The notes under the pieces are model-generated. The model did no database searches. It had not been told where the DNA came from and saw nothing but the letters and a program-made list of their open reading frames with translations. A program made the translations under genes and the position numbers. DNA of 64,000 nucleotides from assembly GCF_029867415.1 (NCBI RefSeq), contig NW_026705728.1, positions 62,001 through 126,000 on the forward strand. The letters are read 5' to 3'. Position 1 is the stretch's first letter. Every line of letters begins with the position of its first letter. This document shows, in pieces, positions 24,456-35,774 of this stretch. The stretch is from Vicia villosa. Lineage: Eukaryota; Streptophyta; Magnoliopsida; Fabales; Fabaceae.

Positions 24456-26509
24456 TCAAACACCTTCTTCCATCCGGGTCTCCTCGATCTCCTGGGCTGC
24501 TGGTCCTCTCCCGAAATCTGGAGAGACGATCTGATCACCTTCCACACGATGATAAGGCCTGGTACCCTCGGTCACCAAATCCACCCCAGGGTTCCTCAAC
24601 TTGAGCTGGGCCACGGTGGAGTTGTAGGTGTCCTCGGCGGCAGCCACGCAGTCTCCTCCTAGAACCCGTATGTACTAAATCAAATTCGTCCGGGTCAAGA
24701 GAGCCTTCTCCTCCTCCGTCTCGTCCTCGGCAGGAGCTAGAGATCAACAAAGAGAAGCCTCCTTCATCGAGGAAGATAGCATCACTCCATACAAGGACCG
24801 GTAGAGCAAGGTGTACTGCCCCTGCACATCAGCCAGAGCGTCCTCCTTAGCGCCCAATCGAGCCTTCATGTCCGCCAGCTCCTTGTCCCACTCCTTTTGC
24901 TCCTGGTCCCGTTCCTCCAGAGTAGTTGTCTTGTTCTTGACATCCTCCTCAAGCCTCATCGCGGCCTCCGCAGACAAGGGCGCCGAACGGGCATACAGAG
25001 CAGCGACCTCAAGGACCCTGACCACAGCAGCAACATCTTGCACCAAGAACCGGTGACGAACAGACGGTTCTAGGCCTTCGATATGAAGAGACTCTGCCCA
25101 GGGGATGGTCAGAGAGGGCTCTCCTTCGAAAAACCAGGGCTGAAGAAAACATGAAGGTAGGGTGAAGACGCCACCAGCCTCCTCCTGGGTCAAATCCATA
25201 GCCTCAACCCTCCGCCGCTTATGACGAACCAAAGCGTCCGGATCCGGTTGTTGGCGAAGGGGAAGAGGATGAATCATAGCAGGCCTCAGTGATTCCCCTT
25301 GGTCAGAAGCCCGTAGCGGAGATCCGACAGCCACTGGATAAGAGGAGGAAGTGCCCGAACCAGTCGCCGGGGATCTCTGCACAGTAGCTAACCGAGGACC
25401 AGCACTCTTCTTTAGAACCACCTTAGCCTTGCTCGCCTATTTGAGCATCATATCGTGACGCGTCCGGTCCATTGATTCTGAAAAACAAAATAAACACACA
25501 AGAGTTAGCCCGTCATAATAAAAAAGGGTTAGACATAAAAGCAAAAGGGGAAGATACCAAGGTAAGCCACAACACCCTCATCTGCCCCACTCGCCAACAG
25601 ATCCTTTATGCTAATGAGGCAAGGCTCCGTAATTGGCTCCCCGCTATCACCGACTATAGGCCTCCCTGATCGATCCAGCTTCGCGACCAGAGGAAGATCC
25701 TGCACAAATTTCTGAAGGACGGCATAATCAGCCCGACCATCCTCATCCAGATCACTCACCCTGGTAAGACACTGGTCGGTGCCATACGCGAATTGTTCCC
25801 GCGACCAGAAAAACCTGAACCTCTGCCTCTGAGCGGTAACGGGCTCCCCTATATCATTTAGGACCTGACGACCATGCACGTCCAGGGTCGGCACCCGAGC
25901 AAAAACATTGTCACGAGCTGCCTTAGAGTGGGGGCGAATAAGATAGAAGCGCGGCTTATAATTCTTCAGGGAGTCAGAATAAGACTTAAAGATCTTCTTC
26001 GATTATTTCAGGGACACCCACCCTAAACGACCATCAGCAACCTTTCGTTGCACGCAGAAGATATAGAAAAACAAAGGAATGGTCGTTGCGATCTTCAAAT
26101 ACAAGCAAGTCAGCTCGAATTCTCGGATGAACGCGATCGCGTTGGGGTGGAGCTGACCGGGCGCCACTTCCATGTGGTTGAACACAGCAATCTGGAAATT
26201 GGTGAAGGGCACGCAGAAACCCATCTCTCGGAACACGACTTCATACATTGGGATCAGATCGGGGGCATATACCTCACACACCTGGTCCTCTTCTCCGGGG
26301 ATAAACACGAACCATCCATTCTTATATGCGTCCCCCGCGGGATCCACGTAACCCCCGATCTCCAGAAAAATATCCAAGCTGTCCTCCACAAAATAACTTT
26401 TGATCTCGAGCGCCTACGGAAGCACCCAAGACTCCAGGGGCACCTCCCGCTGGGCCGGGGGCGTCGCTGACGACGAGCCCGAGGTAGAAGGACGTCCTGG
26501 ATCGGCCAT
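24456..26509 (-). pseudogene. Antisense ORF (aORF) of the gypsy element, Transposase_28-like, 2 exons
   Basis: On the minus strand exon 1 is 26509-25558 and exon 2 is 25477-24456, with an 80-bp GT..AG intron. One frame runs through the joined 657 codons with no frameshift but five stops (26416, 26005, 25439, 24746 and 24677, first base of each). All five could come from CAG, CAA or CGA by a C-to-T change. The first exon resembles the plant 'putative gypsy type transposon' domain (PF04195): PMYEVVFREMGFCVPFTNFQ, then GQLHPNAIAFIREFELTC and an aromatic FFYIF segment. The second exon has a charged coiled coil (EQKEWDKELADMKARLGAKE). Antisense ORFs between pol and the 3' LTR are known in Tat-lineage elements such as Grande and Retand. 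The molecular role is unknown. Confidence 0.8.
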
Positions 26510-26515
26510 AATCAC

Positions 26516-26984
26516 CTGAAAAACAGGGGAGAATAGTGAATTCGACAGTACAATCAAATCCACCCATCCACCACTGTTCAGAGTGAAAGGGCGCACTAAA
26601 GATCCGGGGATGAAAAGATCCCCAACCACACCCCTTCCCGAGGAATCGGCCGTCGAGCAGAAGGTGACTCGCGCCAAAAGGAAGATTGAACATGCACATT
26701 GCGTTGAGGAGATACGCTCTCAAAAGAAAACCTAAAAACATACTAAAGGAAGATTGAAACCCCTAAGAACAGTCAGGAAATCAGAAACTAAATTCGAAAC
26801 TGATAACCTAGCAATCCGCAGCCATCAGCGGCGGAGAAACTAACCATCTCCGCCGTCTACCACTAACAAACCTTCAAACTCTCTCTCCCAAAATCGTCCT
26901 AAAAACCCTATCCTAACCGCATGCATACAATTTCTAAGCAATCAAAGCATAAAAACTGAAAACGAAAGGAAAGAGTAAACTTAC
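26516..26984 (-). other. Probable 5'-UTR intron of the antisense gene
   Basis: On the minus strand the donor ACTC|GTAAGTTT is at 26984 and the acceptor TTTTTCAG|GTG ends at 26516. The acceptor lies 7 bp before the start codon at 26509. Sites were chosen by eye. Confidence 0.5.
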
Positions 26985-27112
26985 GAGTAAGATTCTGAAA
27001 GGGAAAACGAAGGTTGATGATGAAACGTCACGGCGGAGTGCGTGATCGGTGAAGGAGAGAGAAAAGCACAGAGAACGAATTTGAATAGTTTGGGAAGAAT
27101 GACAACCCCAAG

Positions 27113-27141
27113 TATTTATAAGTGCCTAGGGACGTCACGTG
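27113..27141 (-). promoter_or_regulatory. Antisense promoter: TATA box with upstream G-box/TGACGT
   Basis: On the minus strand TATAAATA occupies 27120-27113. About 15-20 bp upstream lie CACGTG (G-box core) and GACGTC, near 27131-27141. Downstream there is a pyrimidine-rich leader (TTTTCTCTCTCCTTCACCG at about 27050) of plant 5' UTR type, then a probable intron and the antisense ORF. It lies between that ORF and the 3' LTR. Confidence 0.6.
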
Positions 27142-27415
27142 TGCCGCACGCGACCTTTGGGAATGGGATGGTCATCATTAACCCTAGTAACCTACGGGTA
27201 GACTAGCCATCATCACGCATTTAATGCGACACGTCCCCCAAACTGACAACTCTGAAACGACACGCTTCCTAGCTCCTGGCCTGGCCTTTCCTCTCTTCGT
27301 AGTCTCGGGGCAACTCCCCTTGGAGGCATCATACCCACATCCCCGATAGAACTCCTCTGACCAGTGTCCTCAAAGTCGTCACTCCCACGGGCGGAAGCAA
27401 CGACTTGGGGGCTCC

Positions 27416-27840
27416 TGTTCTGGACCGGCCCAATTATCTCAATTGGGCCAATCCATTCTTTGGCCCAAGGCATTCTGGCCTACACACGCGACAACATTCC
27501 CCGATTCGCTCCGGGAAAACGCCAGACCTAACCGAGCACGTTGAAGCCTCGTGCTCGGTAACAGCCAGCTCGCGTATTTCTAGCCTAGCGCCTCGCATGG
27601 GTCCTCAAAAAAATAGAGCCTCTACCGCGTAGGATAATCCTATAAATAGCCCTCTAGCCCTAGAGGGCAAGATAATCTCTTTCTTACCCAAATTCTCTCA
27701 CTTTGTTGTTGTACCTTGTTGTCCGAACACTTACTTTGGCATCGGAGTGCCTTGCAGGTACAACCACCTTTTTTCCCCTCCAACCTTTCCGGATTCCAAG
27801 CCTCGCTGTTGCTGGTCGTCTGATCTGCTCGGTAAGATCA
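27416..27840 (+). repeat. 3' LTR of the gypsy element
   Basis: Starts TGTTCTGGACCGG directly after a purine-rich tract (27405-27415) and ends AGATCA. The TSD ATTAC follows at 27841. Confidence 0.93.
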
Positions 27841-28402
27841 ATTACCGATGCTTCAATTTTAAATATCAAATTGATTATTTGCAAGAACTTAACAAGAATT
27901 GACATCTACGTTTTTATTGTTTCTCAAAAAAAAAATTGTAAAAATTATTATATCAAAATCCTAAGTGGAATTGAATCTAACCGTTGATATAGAGCAAAGT
28001 TGTCAATATTGTGATATTTTTATAATAATTAATGATTATGATATTGTTAATTTCATAATTTTCATGTGATTAAAATAAATTAGGTAACAATAAATAGTGC
28101 AATTTTTATATCATCGTTTTGTTTTTGAATAATTATTATATATTGAATAATAACTGAAGGTTCTTGTACGTAAGGATATATGGAAGACATATGCATATGA
28201 ATTATGAAATATATTTGTACTGTGCGGGCATTCAATTTTCATACCATTTTCAAACCTTTTGTTACATGCATCTTCAATGGGTTAATTTGAATATTATTTT
28301 TTTACTTACATAAAGCGTGAAGAGGAACAATATATGTTTACACATTAAATTTTTTTAAAATGCAGGTTAACATTTGATAGCCTGGCGTAATTTATTATAA
28401 GC
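27841..28402. other. AT-rich flank of the gypsy element, nothing recognised
   Basis: This is the continuation of the sequence interrupted at 20377 by the gypsy insertion. No ORF or repeat structure is evident. Confidence 0.5.
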
Positions 28403-28458
28403 AAAGATAGATGTATTAACATTATACCAAAAAAAAAAAAAAGATAGATGTATTAACA
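28403..28458 (+). other. 19-bp direct repeat flanking TTATACC plus an A run
   Basis: AAAGATAGATGTATTAACA occurs at 28403-28421 and again at 28440-28458. The 18 bp in between are TTATACC followed by A only. This is what an extremely 5'-truncated poly(A) retro-insertion with TSD looks like; a simple tandem duplication with A expansion is the alternative. Confidence 0.5.
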
Positions 28459-28596
28459 AAGGGTGCTCAATCCATTACACAACTAGATATAAACCAATCT
28501 AATGCTATATTGGAGCATGTAACCAATTATACCACAAGGACTTTTATCCCCCTTGTTGCTTATGTATTGCCATGACCAAGAGAATAGTTTAATGTT

Positions 28597-28889
28597 GGTA
28601 AATTATTCTTTTTAGTCCCGTATGTTAATCTCGGGGTTCATTTTGGTCCCTTAACTTCAAAAAGTTTTATATTGGTTCTCTAACTCTTCAAAATGTGTCA
28701 TTTTAGTCCTTTTGTCATATTAGAGATGAAAAAACTCAAAAATCGATCGCTAAATTGGTCGCTAATATGATAAAAAGGACTAAAATGACACCTTTTGAAG
28801 AATTAGGGGATCAATATGGAACTTTTTGAAGTTAAGGGACCAAAATGAACCCCGAGGTTAACATACGGGACCAAAAAGGATATTTTGCC
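28597..28889. mobile_element. MULE-type foldback MITE, 293 bp
   Basis: The left end GGTAAATTATTCTTTTTAGT and the right end in reverse complement (GGCAAAATATCCTTTTTGGT) begin inverted arms of about 120 bp with high identity. The perfect 9-bp TSD TTTAATGTT (28588-28596 and 28890-28898) supports the Mutator class. It splits the LINE C-terminal frame, which is open on both sides of it. Confidence 0.9.
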
Positions 28890-29494
28890 TTTAATGTTTC
28901 CTATAATATCCTCTATTATTACACAAGAGATTCCTTTGAATATAGAGTTGTTTCTTGACAATCAAATAGACCAAACATTGTAAGTTTATTCTTTTTAATC
29001 CTCCCTGTTAAAGCTTTACATAATGACTCAAAGTGACTTAACCCCTGCTGCCCATCCAACCCCATCAAGCCTAGCCACAAATAAATATTCCTCCAAATTT
29101 TACGTGAGAAATCGCACGAAAAGAAAAGATGGTCTCGGTCTTCATTTATTTCACAGCAAAGAGGACATATCTTATCGGTTTTGTTGTGAATGATGTTCCT
29201 CTTCTCCAGTTGATCCTTAGTTGGAAGTCTATTAAGAATTGTTCTCCAACCAAAATTTTTTACTTTCAAGGGAACGTCTGTGAGCCAAAGCAATTTCAAA
29301 GCCGATAATAAGTTTGAATCCATAACTTCTTCAAGCTCTTTGTCGCGCGGAAAATTGTAACTACTTTTAACAGAGAACAAACCATCATGATTAGATCACC
29401 ATCTATAAGTATCCAATGGTTCAACCGATGGTTTGTGTTCTGTTACAAGTTCTAACAAATCAAAAGCTTCCTTTTGCGTAATGATTCGATACTA

Positions 29495-30240
29495 AGCAAA
29501 AGCATAAACAATAAACATTATTCATAAATTATATAATGATTATATAATGTATATAGATATTTATGGATGAATGATATAACACATTTATCGATTACCTATA
29601 TATATATATATATCATAGTTCGTAATTGTTTCTTGTCTAGATGTACCTATGACCACATTAGAAAACTCTGATACAGACACAGGGTTTCTCAATGCTATGA
29701 AAGGCAAAGAGTCTCTAACCAACTTTAAACATCTGGAATTAGTTGAATATTCTGGAGAAGAAATTCTCGGAATCATTGTTGTTCCTAATAGAGACCCATA
29801 TCCTTACTCCACTCCTTCTAATCCCTTCCTTCTTCAAACCAACATTCTTCCACCTCCCTCTAATGAATTATTACTCAATTCTTAATATGATGCGCTAGAT
29901 AGACTTTGTAGTGTAGTAGATGATTCTTCTTAAGGATTGAGTCCATAAGAGGCTAATCCCATCTAGAATAATCTCAAGCAATGGATGCACTCCACCGCTT
30001 TTCAATTCTAGTTCTTCTGTTTCAAGGAAGCTATCCGGAAGAGAAATGTTGAGATTGTTGCATGCCAACATGCTTCTGCTCCTCCAATGCTCTTTCTTTC
30101 GGATCTAGAAGCTCCCACTCCTCAAGAACCTGCCTCTGATCAACGGGATCTCACTATGTTTGAGATTCCTTCTGAGAAGGCACCTGCATGTGGCTCTAGT
30201 GACATGTTTACTCTACTTCAACAAACTCTATAAGAGGAAG
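29495..30240 (+). other. Unrecognised, partly coding-like stretch between LINE parts
   Basis: An open frame at 29649-29885 (LELVEYSGEEILGIIVVPN) is followed by further readable but stop-containing sequence in the same frame, with Pro-rich segments. I do not recognise the protein. It may be a relic of another element inserted into the LINE or part of its own rearranged DNA. Confidence 0.3.
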
Positions 30241-33200
30241 GTCGTCATAGGGTTCTATAAAATGATTGGAAAATGATCTACCACAACTTGGAGAATCTCA
30301 GCAACCCCTTCAACCCAGCCATCCCCAATCTTGAGAGCTAGGATTGCATTCCTTCTTCTCCTACTCTTAATATAGACATGGAAAAAGTCTATATTCGCAT
30401 CTCCCTCATTGACCCACCTGGCCCTAGACCTCTACAAAAAGTTGGGACTCATTGGTCCAAAGAAGGAACCAAAGGTCCATAAAGCCTTACTCTTCACAAC
30501 CACATCCCCCTCAACTAAACCATCCTTCTCAAATTTCAAATCTAGAGCACTCGCCTCATCCTAAGAGACTCAATATGGGAGTCTAGAAGACCTAACACTT
30601 GATGGTTCAAACTTTCAAAGCCCCTATGAGGGTTTTAAGTTTCTCTTTAAGGACAAAGGTTTTTCACCTTGAGGACAGGGAGCTTGACCAACTACAAGAA
30701 ACCACCTCAAGTAACTGAGGATGAGAGAGCCAATGGTTATCTAAACTAAAGGTTTTAGGCACCCTAAAAGAGGGAGATGAAATTACAAAACTTAACATAG
30801 AGCGAGCCCATAGCTTTATACTCAGAAGAGTCACCACCAACCCTCTCTGAAGGAGAGAAAACTAAAATTAAAATAACTTAGGATACACCATACATCTCCC
30901 CGAGGGAGGCCTTCCTCAGAAGTAAATCTCTCCAAAGATCCATCTTATCATTAGTACTACACATGGACTTAACATTAATAACCAGACACAAGGTCTTGGA
31001 AACCCCCATCCTAAACCAACCCCAAGATTGCCAAGACCCACAAAGGAGAAAAAACAAGAGCCTTTTGAGCTACACCAAGTAGAAAGAAGGCCACCACTAT
31101 TACTAATTGAAGGGGAAAAACTCCCAATGCAAAAAGGGTTCCCCTAAAGGGAATGGACCAAAGAGGTAAAGATATAAAAAAAATTTAGTCTCTTAAATTA
31201 CAAGGAAGTCTAGAGACTTAGTAATAATGAGATCTATAACCTTACTCTTTTTGATCCTACTACCCAAACCAAGGACATTAAAAGACCCAAATTCATATAC
31301 CAGTTCAAGGATGCTCCAGACAAGCTATTCTGAAAGAAATGGATGAGCAGTGAGTCATTGTGAATGTGAGAAGCCATCTTACGACGATATATGATGATAT
31401 GGCTCCTTGGACAACTCAACCCCTTGTACTTTTGAAAGTCAGGAGTCTTGAATTTGGGTGGAATAACCAGATTAGGAACTAAATACATCTCTTCAACGTC
31501 CATTCCATAGGCACTAAAACCTTCAATAGCTCGATTCCTTTCTTCAAGAATTTGATACTTCTCAGTAGATCTCTCAATAGATTGAGCTCTTTCAACAGTT
31601 GGTATTGGGTGCATTTTTTATCCAGCAAATTGGGGTCCACAGAAAGCAGGATAAGGAATCTCTGAATGGTGAGGTGGAGCAGGACCTTGGTGGACGGGCT
31701 CCGTCATAGTCGGAACTCCAGGAATTAAAGGCATGGGTCCTCCTTTGTATGAAGTTCCAGGAACTTCAACATTCATGAAGCTAAAAGGCATTCCGAAGGT
31801 AGCATTAGTCCTTGGTTGGAACTCAGCTGGAGTAACATAAGGTGGAATGACAGCAGGTTAAATGACAACAGGTTGACTAGTGTCATACCCCAAAATTTGC
31901 CCATCATATTTCAGTTCATCTGACTTTCAAATACTCAAGACCATGCAAGAATTAGGCTCACTTACCTGTCTCCTAAGCAACAAGCCTTCGACTAGGGTTT
32001 TCTCTCTCCCAAGGATAAATCAACTTCTGATACCTCAAGTGGACTCCATGGCCTCTCATATGATTCAAAGGATCCTCACCTCAAGTTTCAAGCTCTGATT
32101 CCTAAGATTGCTCAATCAACAGCTCAAATGGTCAACAGTCGACTAGTTTGACCTAAAAGTCAACTATGGTCAAAGTACAGTCAAAACTCCTGATTTTTGG
32201 TCAACATCAACATTTTAATGTTAGATTCATCATTTGATCAAGATTTGATCATGATTCATCAAGAAAAGCTCCAAAATCATAAAAAACCTAAGTTTCTAAA
32301 TTAGGGTTTTTAAGGAGAAAGTCAACCCAACTTTGACCAGCCATAACTTTCACATGGAACATTAAAAATTTCCCAACCAAAGCTTATGTTGAAGGAAATT
32401 GAATTCTCTACAACTTTGTCTCTATAAAGCCAAGACCAAAAATGCTTCATTTGGGAGATATGAGCCAAAACATTACAGGTCCTTCTAGAAGATCGCAAAA
32501 AGCAGTTTTTCGTCAAGAGCCATATCATCAAGATAAAATCTTCAAATGCAAAATATGTTCCAAGGTGGCTTTTAGAGGACATCTTGGGATTTCCAAAAAG
32601 TCATAGAATACCTTCATATGATAAATATTGAAAGAGTTATGATTGGTAGAAGTTGGCTAAAATTCAAGAAAAGTGTGAAACCCTAATTGATGAAATGTAT
32701 ACTTTTGAGTATTGGGCCCATAAATTTGAGTTGGCCACGTAATTCCCAGCCCATATGAGGTCCATTAGTCACAAAAAAACTTATTTTATGATTTATATTT
32801 TATTTATATTTGATTTTATTCATTTAAAGTCAAATCAAATCAAATAAAATCACATTTAAGTGAAATAGATTTTGTGATTTATTCTCCAAATATTTTTATC
32901 AATCCAAAACAATATAGGAGGCCAAGAAAAACGTGATCTTATGTTATCAAGAGATTTGGTCCAAATTTAGAAAGAAAATATGATTTTTCAATCAAGCTTC
33001 TTTCTCTCAAAATATTGCAAGTCCAAGCCCATTCAAAGAGACCTAATTTTATACATATATATTCTCAAACATAAGGCTAAAAGGGGGATGAAAATTAGGA
33101 GAGAAAGACTAGGGTCTTGAGTGCAAAAATATTAAGAAAAGGGCAATTTTCGTAGCTTTGCTTTGAGGGATCTCAAAGTGTCTGAGTCATTTAACCTCGT

Positions 33201-33764
33201 CCATAAGGTAATACTGAACAAGTTTGTTGTGTTACTTAACTCCCATGCTACTCATAACATGCATATCAATTGGTTCATATTCATGTTATTCTTAAGTTTT
33301 CGTTTTTACGTTTTGAATCGATTTAAGCGAAATCTAATGGCATACATGTGTTCACCATGATGAATAGAACAGGTTGGAGACGCTGGTATTGGAGTTTGAT
33401 GCCTGGTTTGAGTTCCACCATTACTAGGGCATGCTTACTTTCTTCATTCGAATCGCATGTTGCAGGTTGAATCAACCCAAACCGACCACACCAATGAACT
33501 CAGGGGAAGTTTTTATGTAGATCTGGGCACTCTTTTTATTTGGCTAACATTGATTCAATGCATTTTTGTTGATTGCAGAATTCCAAGGAATTTCCGCATG
33601 TAAAATCGCAACAAATTCCAAAGCTAGATCCGCAGGTAATCCCAAGGAAGAAGATGAACAGTAGCTTGGACTTGAGTGGCACACGTGGCTGGTGGTGGTT
33701 CGCTGGTCAAAGGTCTTTATTTCCTCTTCCACGCGTGGGGAACTCCCATTGGATGGTCAAAAGG

Positions 33765-33767
<3 letters not shown>

Positions 33768-33811
<44 letters not shown>

Positions 33812-33812
33812 T
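33768..33812. repeat. (TC)n microsatellite
   Basis: A CT-rich tract with one A interruption inside the solo LTR. Confidence 0.9.
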
Positions 33813-34868
33813 TGCGATTGGCTGCAACGTAACACCCAGGGGCCCACTTTGACTATCACTTTGAATTTATCATTTATTCCATATTTTTTGTATTTAGTTT
33901 ATTTCAATTATTATTATAACTAAAGCAACACGCAGCATAAGTGGAAAAAGAAGGGATGAGTGAGGTAAGCGTCCTGGGATCAAACCCAGGGGAAGACAGT
34001 ATATTTTTACTGATTATTTGGTTTAAGTTGTCCACAGATCCATTACACCAGTGCTTTGCGTGACTACAATATTCCACCATGGATTGACGATTGGATCTCC
34101 GGCGATCAAGATCTAAGGGACACCAGCTGGCAGGACCACCATGCTCCCTCAGGAATCAACCACACCTAAGCAAAGCTAAGTTTTTTCCAATTTTTTTATT
34201 TTTAATTACATAGCCCTTTTATTTATTTGTTTTCTTTTCTCTTTTATTTTATTAATTATTTTCTCTAAATTTTTTTTTATATATTTACAAAGAATGTTAT
34301 TTTTATGTAATTATTTATTTTTTATCGAAAGCTCGATTTTTTTTATAATTCTATCAATAATTGTTTTTTTAATACATTAAAAGTTCATATTTTTGCCTAT
34401 ACTTTTAATAAATTAAATAATTAGGATTTAACCCAATAATTATTTAATTATTATATTTAATCGAACATTCGATTTTCTTAACTTTTAATAGTTATTTAAA
34501 AATATTAAATTATTTATTTTACATATTTTGTTTAAGCCAATTGTTTTAAACCTGGTTTGTTTTAATCAAATAGGGGTTGTCGATCTTTAATGCACTAATT
34601 TTCTCTTTTTTATTCTTGATTTTCAGGGTCTATCAAGGATCGATGAAGGCTCAAGCCATTTGATTAGTTTAAATTAACATTTTTCTTTTTGCCTTTTCTT
34701 ATTTTCTACCCACATGTGTTTATTGTAATAGCGTAGGAATTTATCTTTTCTGCCTTTAATTTCCGTAATATTAATTGTTATGGTTAGTAATCCTAGGGAG
34801 TGCAAGCCTTTAATTAACCTAGAATAATTAATTACAAGATAAAATAACTGAATTTAATCACCTGATTG

Positions 34869-34890
34869 TGACACACACACACACACACAC
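34869..34890. repeat. (AC)n microsatellite
   Basis: Eleven AC units inside the solo LTR. Confidence 0.9.
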
Positions 34891-35774
34891 CTTTAGGGTA
34901 ACCCTTCTTGTTGCCTTGTTGCCTGTCGCCTTGTGAAAATTTAAATAGTCAAGTCCCTCGATTCTGAGGATACCTAAAGCAAAGTTGCCTTTAAAGTTAT
35001 TAAAATCATCATATGAGATCTAGTCCCTCGATGCTTCCTCGGAAAAACATGATGATTATCCCAATTGCTAAGGTATCCTCGCATGATGCCTATAAAAGAT
35101 TAAATGACTATTCTATCCTTCCCTAAAGACTACCTACCTCTACATGGTAGGGACAGTTTTATGGCAAACGATAATCCTCGATGACCTTTCAATATCCAAT
35201 GAAAGGACTTCCTACCCTCTTATGGTATGGATAGCCCTGAAAAGCTAAAAGAACAAATTTCAAAACTTAGGGTAGTTGCTATTAATTGCTTGTTCTAAAT
35301 TCAAAATCCTTTTCTCGCTCTTTTCAAAATCAATTTTCAAAAGGCTAGGCTTATTTACAAGCTAAAGTTCTTAAACAAAATTCTTTGTCACGCTTCAAAC
35401 ATTTTTGAAAACAAAGTGAGCTAAGCAATTAAGAGCCCATGGATACAAAGGGTGCGTTAAACCTTCCCTTTGTATAATCTACCCCCCGAACTCAAAATAT
35501 TTTTAAGGTCATTTTCTGTTCGTTTAGCCTTTCTATATATTGGATAAAATAAAAGTTGGTGGCGACTCTTGCTATCCGCACATTTCAAAAAAGTCAGTTC
35601 TCCCACCGTATTACAACTAGCAGCAGGTTGATTAGCAATAACAAGAATCTCTTGCACAACAGGAACCCTTTCATATCTTAAGGCTTGAAGGGCTACCAAG
35701 ATTGCATTAACCTTACCCTTCATCTGATCCATCTCTTCTCTGATAGCAAATTGATCTTGTTCGTAATTCTCCAT

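Larger units (their letters stand above)
20383..27840 (+). mobile_element. Ty3-gypsy (Tat-type) LTR retrotransposon lacking pol
   Basis: Two LTRs of about 424 bp (20383-20806 and 27416-27840) are flanked by the perfect 5-bp TSD ATTAC (20378-20382 and 27841-27845). The PBS region TGGCGCCGTCTGTGGGA begins at 20808 and a purine-rich PPT (TTGGGGGCT) precedes the 3' LTR. The LTRs differ at roughly 20 positions by eye (about 5 percent), so the insertion is not recent. Internally there is gag, then a foreign Ogre LTR fragment (22721-24332), then an antisense gene. No protease, RT, RNase H or integrase is visible. Placing it in the Tat group rests on the gag type and the antisense ORF. Confidence 0.9.
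28470..31290 (-). pseudogene. LINE remnant, endonuclease to zf-RVT, interrupted
   Basis: The parts on the minus strand, in order, are as follows. (1) An endonuclease start at about 31290 (SFNVLGLGSRIKK, then DFLVI-stop-ETK). (2) Endonuclease middle at about 31090-30900 (GGLLSTWC, then MDLWRDLL). (3) The segment before RT at about 30470-30300 (SRARWVNEGDANIDFFH, then GDGWVEG). (4) After an unrecognised 0.8 kb, the C-terminal part at 29495-28900 (FSVKSSYNFP, LNRLPTKDQLEKRN, then the zf-RVT CPLCCE..HLFFSC), continuing past a MITE at 28597-28889 to about 28470. Many stops and frameshifts are present and the RT catalytic core is not visible. The element lies inside an Ogre gag. Confidence 0.75.
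31881..35615 (+). mobile_element. Solo LTR of an Ogre-type element, 3.7 kb
   Basis: It starts TGTCATACCCCAAAATTTGC and ends CCGTATTACA. The perfect 5-bp TSD ACTAG is at 31876-31880 and 35616-35620. It has no PBS, PPT or coding part, so it is a recombined single LTR. A CT microsatellite (about 33768-33812), an AC microsatellite (34869-34890) and the LTR-end text GGTGGCGACTCTTGC (about 35560) are inside. It sits in the gag of another, oppositely oriented Ogre copy. Confidence 0.9.
31290..35774 (-). pseudogene. gag of a minus-strand Ogre (Ty3-gypsy) element, split by a solo LTR
   Basis: On the minus strand the first part is about 35774-35621 (MENYEQDQFAIREEMDQMKG, N-terminal helix of gag). A solo LTR (31881-35615) interrupts it. 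The frame then continues from 31880, first Pro-rich (PVVI-stop-PAVIPPYVTPAEFQ) and then the conserved Ogre gag block PPKFKTPDFQKYKGLSCPRS at about 31450. It ends at WYMNL near 31293, where LINE sequence starts. Internal stops occur at about 31861 and 31618. Gag would form the particle core. Pol is not seen further along; it was lost or displaced by the LINE. Confidence 0.75.

Noticed and set aside
29649..29885. Host gene at the 78-codon ORF
   Set aside because: The same frame continues with many stops, and it lies between parts of a dead LINE.
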